Program-made: the position numbers and the translations under genes
The notes under the pieces: model-generated
The model's input: the letters and a program-made list of their open reading frames with translations, nothing else
Told to the model about the DNA's origin: nothing
The model's database searches: none
Shown: one piece after another, positions 5,086-6,102 of the stretch
Layout: the number at the start of each line of letters is the position of its first letter
Numbering within the stretch: position 1 is the first letter of the stretch
Assembly: GCA_035947555.1 (NCBI GenBank)
Contig: DASZJZ010000144.1
Location: forward strand, 1-6,102
DNA: 6,102 nucleotides
Origin: JACVRW01 sp035947555
GTDB lineage: Bacteria > Actinomycetota > Thermoleophilia > Solirubrobacterales > Thermoleophilaceae
Reading direction: 5' to 3'

Positions 5086-5913
5086 CTAACGCCCGAGTTC
5101 CTCGTCCACGTGGGCCCGGAACGCCTCGGCGGCCTCGCGGGTCCGCGGTCCCTCCTCGAACTCCACCTCCTCGACCGCCCCGATCGACTGCACCTCGCGG
5201 ATGGTCGAGGCGAGGAACGCCTCGCTTCCCGCGTACAGGTCGTCCAGCGTGCACGGGCGCTCCTCGGCCTCGAGGAGCCTCATGACCCGGTCGCGGGTGA
5301 TCGACGCGAGGATGTGCTCGCTGAGCGGAGGGGTGCAGAGCCTGCCGTCGCGATCGACCCAGAAGAGCGTGGAGGTGGGCGCCTCTAGCACGCGGCCGTG
5401 GGGGGTCACGAGCAGCGCCTCGTCGAAGCCGCGCTCCTGCGCCAGGCGGGTGCAGAGCATGTTGGCGCCGTACGAGAGGGACTTGATCCCGTCGAGCACG
5501 TGCGTGGGCGCGTAGGTGACCACGGCGAGCCGCGCCCTCGGCGGCTTCGGCGTGAGCGGCTCGGTGAGGAGCAGGCGACGGCCGCCACGGGTGATGACGA
5601 CGCGAAGCACGCCGTCGAACGACGGGCCGCCGCGCGCCTCGAGCAGCTGGGGGATCTCCGTCTCGAGCTCCGCGCGGAACACGTCGGGCAGGCGCAGGTT
5701 CGCTCCCGAACGCTCGAGCCGGTCGAGGTGTTCGCGAAGCGCGAACGGCACGCCGTCGTATACACGGATCACCTCGAACACGCCGTCGCCGCGCAGGAGG
5801 CCCTCGTCGGTTGCCGGGATCGTGAGCTCGCCGGCCGGCGCGATGCGGCCATCGATCGAGCCGAGCTCGGCGGTGGTGGTTGGGGCGGCCACTTCCTCAG
5901 CCATGACCGGCAT
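5086..5913 (-). CDS. Fold-type IV PLP enzyme (branched-chain/D-amino acid aminotransferase or aminodeoxychorismate lyase family)
   Basis: The 275-residue protein (272 if it starts at ATG 5904) matches the class IV aminotransferase layout. RGDGVFEVIRVYDG lies at 41-54, followed by REHLDRLERS. The expected PLP lysine is Lys144 in IKSLSYGANM. ERGFDEALLV follows at 160-169. Glu177 in VLEAPTSTLFWV corresponds to the acid that contacts the PLP ring nitrogen. TPPLSEHILASITRDRV at 194-210 is the usual phosphate-binding/substrate region. The family includes IlvE, D-amino acid aminotransferase and PabC. The Arg/His residues I associate with D-amino acid aminotransferase are not evident, and I cannot choose between IlvE-like and PabC-like roles. 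ATG 5913 lies one base after the TetR stop, so the two are probably one transcript. GAGGG at 5932-5928 is 14 bases away, a poor spacing. Upstream in-frame codons to 6096 are a shadow of the regulator gene. Confidence 0.88.
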   Translation of the reverse strand: MPVMAEEVAAPTTTAELGSIDGRIAPAGELTIPATDEGLLRGDGVFEVIRVYDGVPFALREHLDRLERSGANLRLPDVFRAELETEIPQLLEARGGPSFDGVLRVVITRGGRRLLLTEPLTPKPPRARLAVVTYAPTHVLDGIKSLSYGANMLCTRLAQERGFDEALLVTPHGRVLEAPTSTLFWVDRDGRLCTPPLSEHILASITRDRVMRLLEAEERPCTLDDLYAGSEAFLASTIREVQSIGAVEEVEFEEGPRTREAAEAFRAHVDEELGR

Positions 5914-5914
5914 G

Positions 5915-6102
5915 CTATGCGAGTGCGCCCTCGCTGATTCGCTCCGCGACGGCGGCCACGACCTCCATCGGGGTGTCGGGGTGGTCGATCCACCACAGGG
6001 CGAGGCCGGCGAGCCCACTGCTGAGGAGTTCGGCGGTGGGCTCGACCTGGTCGGCCGGAACGCTGTCGCCGGCGCGCTCGGCGATGAAGCTCGCAAGCAC
6101 CT
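5915..6102 (-). CDS. C-terminal end of a TetR-family regulator, cut by the right edge
   Basis: The last 61 codons of a gene enter from the right edge and end with TAG at 5917-5915. The peptide includes SSGLAGLALWWIDHPDTPMEVVAAV. It resembles the final helices of TetR ligand-binding domains, where a helix with a WW(L/I)xHP turn precedes the last amphipathic helix that forms the dimer interface. The DNA-binding N-terminus is outside the window, so the assignment rests on the C-terminal pattern alone. A GTG at 6100 is in frame but is internal, not a credible start. The stop is one base from the PLP-enzyme start, which suggests co-transcription and possibly local regulation of it. Confidence 0.7.
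   Translation of the reverse strand, partial: VLASFIAERAGDSVPADQVEPTAELLSSGLAGLALWWIDHPDTPMEVVAAVAERISEGALA

Noticed and set aside
3920..5254. Minus-strand frame of 444 codons overlapping the epimerase gene
   Set aside because: It is Arg/Gly/Pro-rich and out of frame with the epimerase, which has all its family motifs. Only its last 19 codons are kept, as a possible coupling mini-ORF.
5914..6096. N-terminal extension of the PLP enzyme to 6096
   Set aside because: The added residues are Ser/Pro-rich and read from the regulator gene in another frame. Family similarity begins only after ATG 5913/5904.

Overview
The window is about 70% GC, with every supported gene on the minus strand, GTG starts at several genes, and gene junctions that overlap or lie within about 50 bases. 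This style and the protein types fit a high-GC actinobacterium. The class Thermoleophilia (Solirubrobacter-like) is my guess from general look and is not demonstrated.

Reading in the direction of transcription (right to left): the window opens inside the C-terminal end of a TetR-type regulator (5915 to the right edge). One base later begins a fold-type IV PLP enzyme of the branched-chain aminotransferase/aminodeoxychorismate lyase family (5086-5913). After a 30-base gap comes a nucleotide-sugar block: a non-hydrolysing UDP-GlcNAc 2-epimerase (3976-5055), a WbpA-type UDP-GlcNAc 6-dehydrogenase (2688-3923), a Gfo/Idh/MocA oxidoreductase (1705-2691) and a left-handed beta-helix acyltransferase (1023-1721). 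A five-segment membrane protein of unknown function (314-1054) overlaps the end of the acyltransferase gene. A separate proline-rich, probably membrane-anchored protein starts at 275 and runs off the left edge.

The sugar genes resemble the Pseudomonas/Bordetella route from UDP-GlcNAc to UDP-ManNAc3NAcA: WbpA oxidises C6, WbpB oxidises C3, WbpE transaminates C3, WbpD acetylates the amine and WbpI epimerises C2. A, B, D and I counterparts are here. The expected DegT/DnrJ/EryC1-type WbpE is not in the window. The only PLP enzyme present belongs to an unrelated fold and is more likely an amino-acid or folate enzyme. The product is probably a diacetamido or acetamido uronic acid for a surface glycan, but no glycosyltransferase, flippase or polymerase is visible.

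The most unusual details are translational: a 19-codon mini-ORF that joins two sugar genes through ATGA overlaps at both ends, and a perfect 15-base palindrome between a distant GAGG and the GTG start of the oxidoreductase. I see no RNA gene, CRISPR array, insertion sequence or convincing terminator. No stretch over 300 bases lacks a gene.
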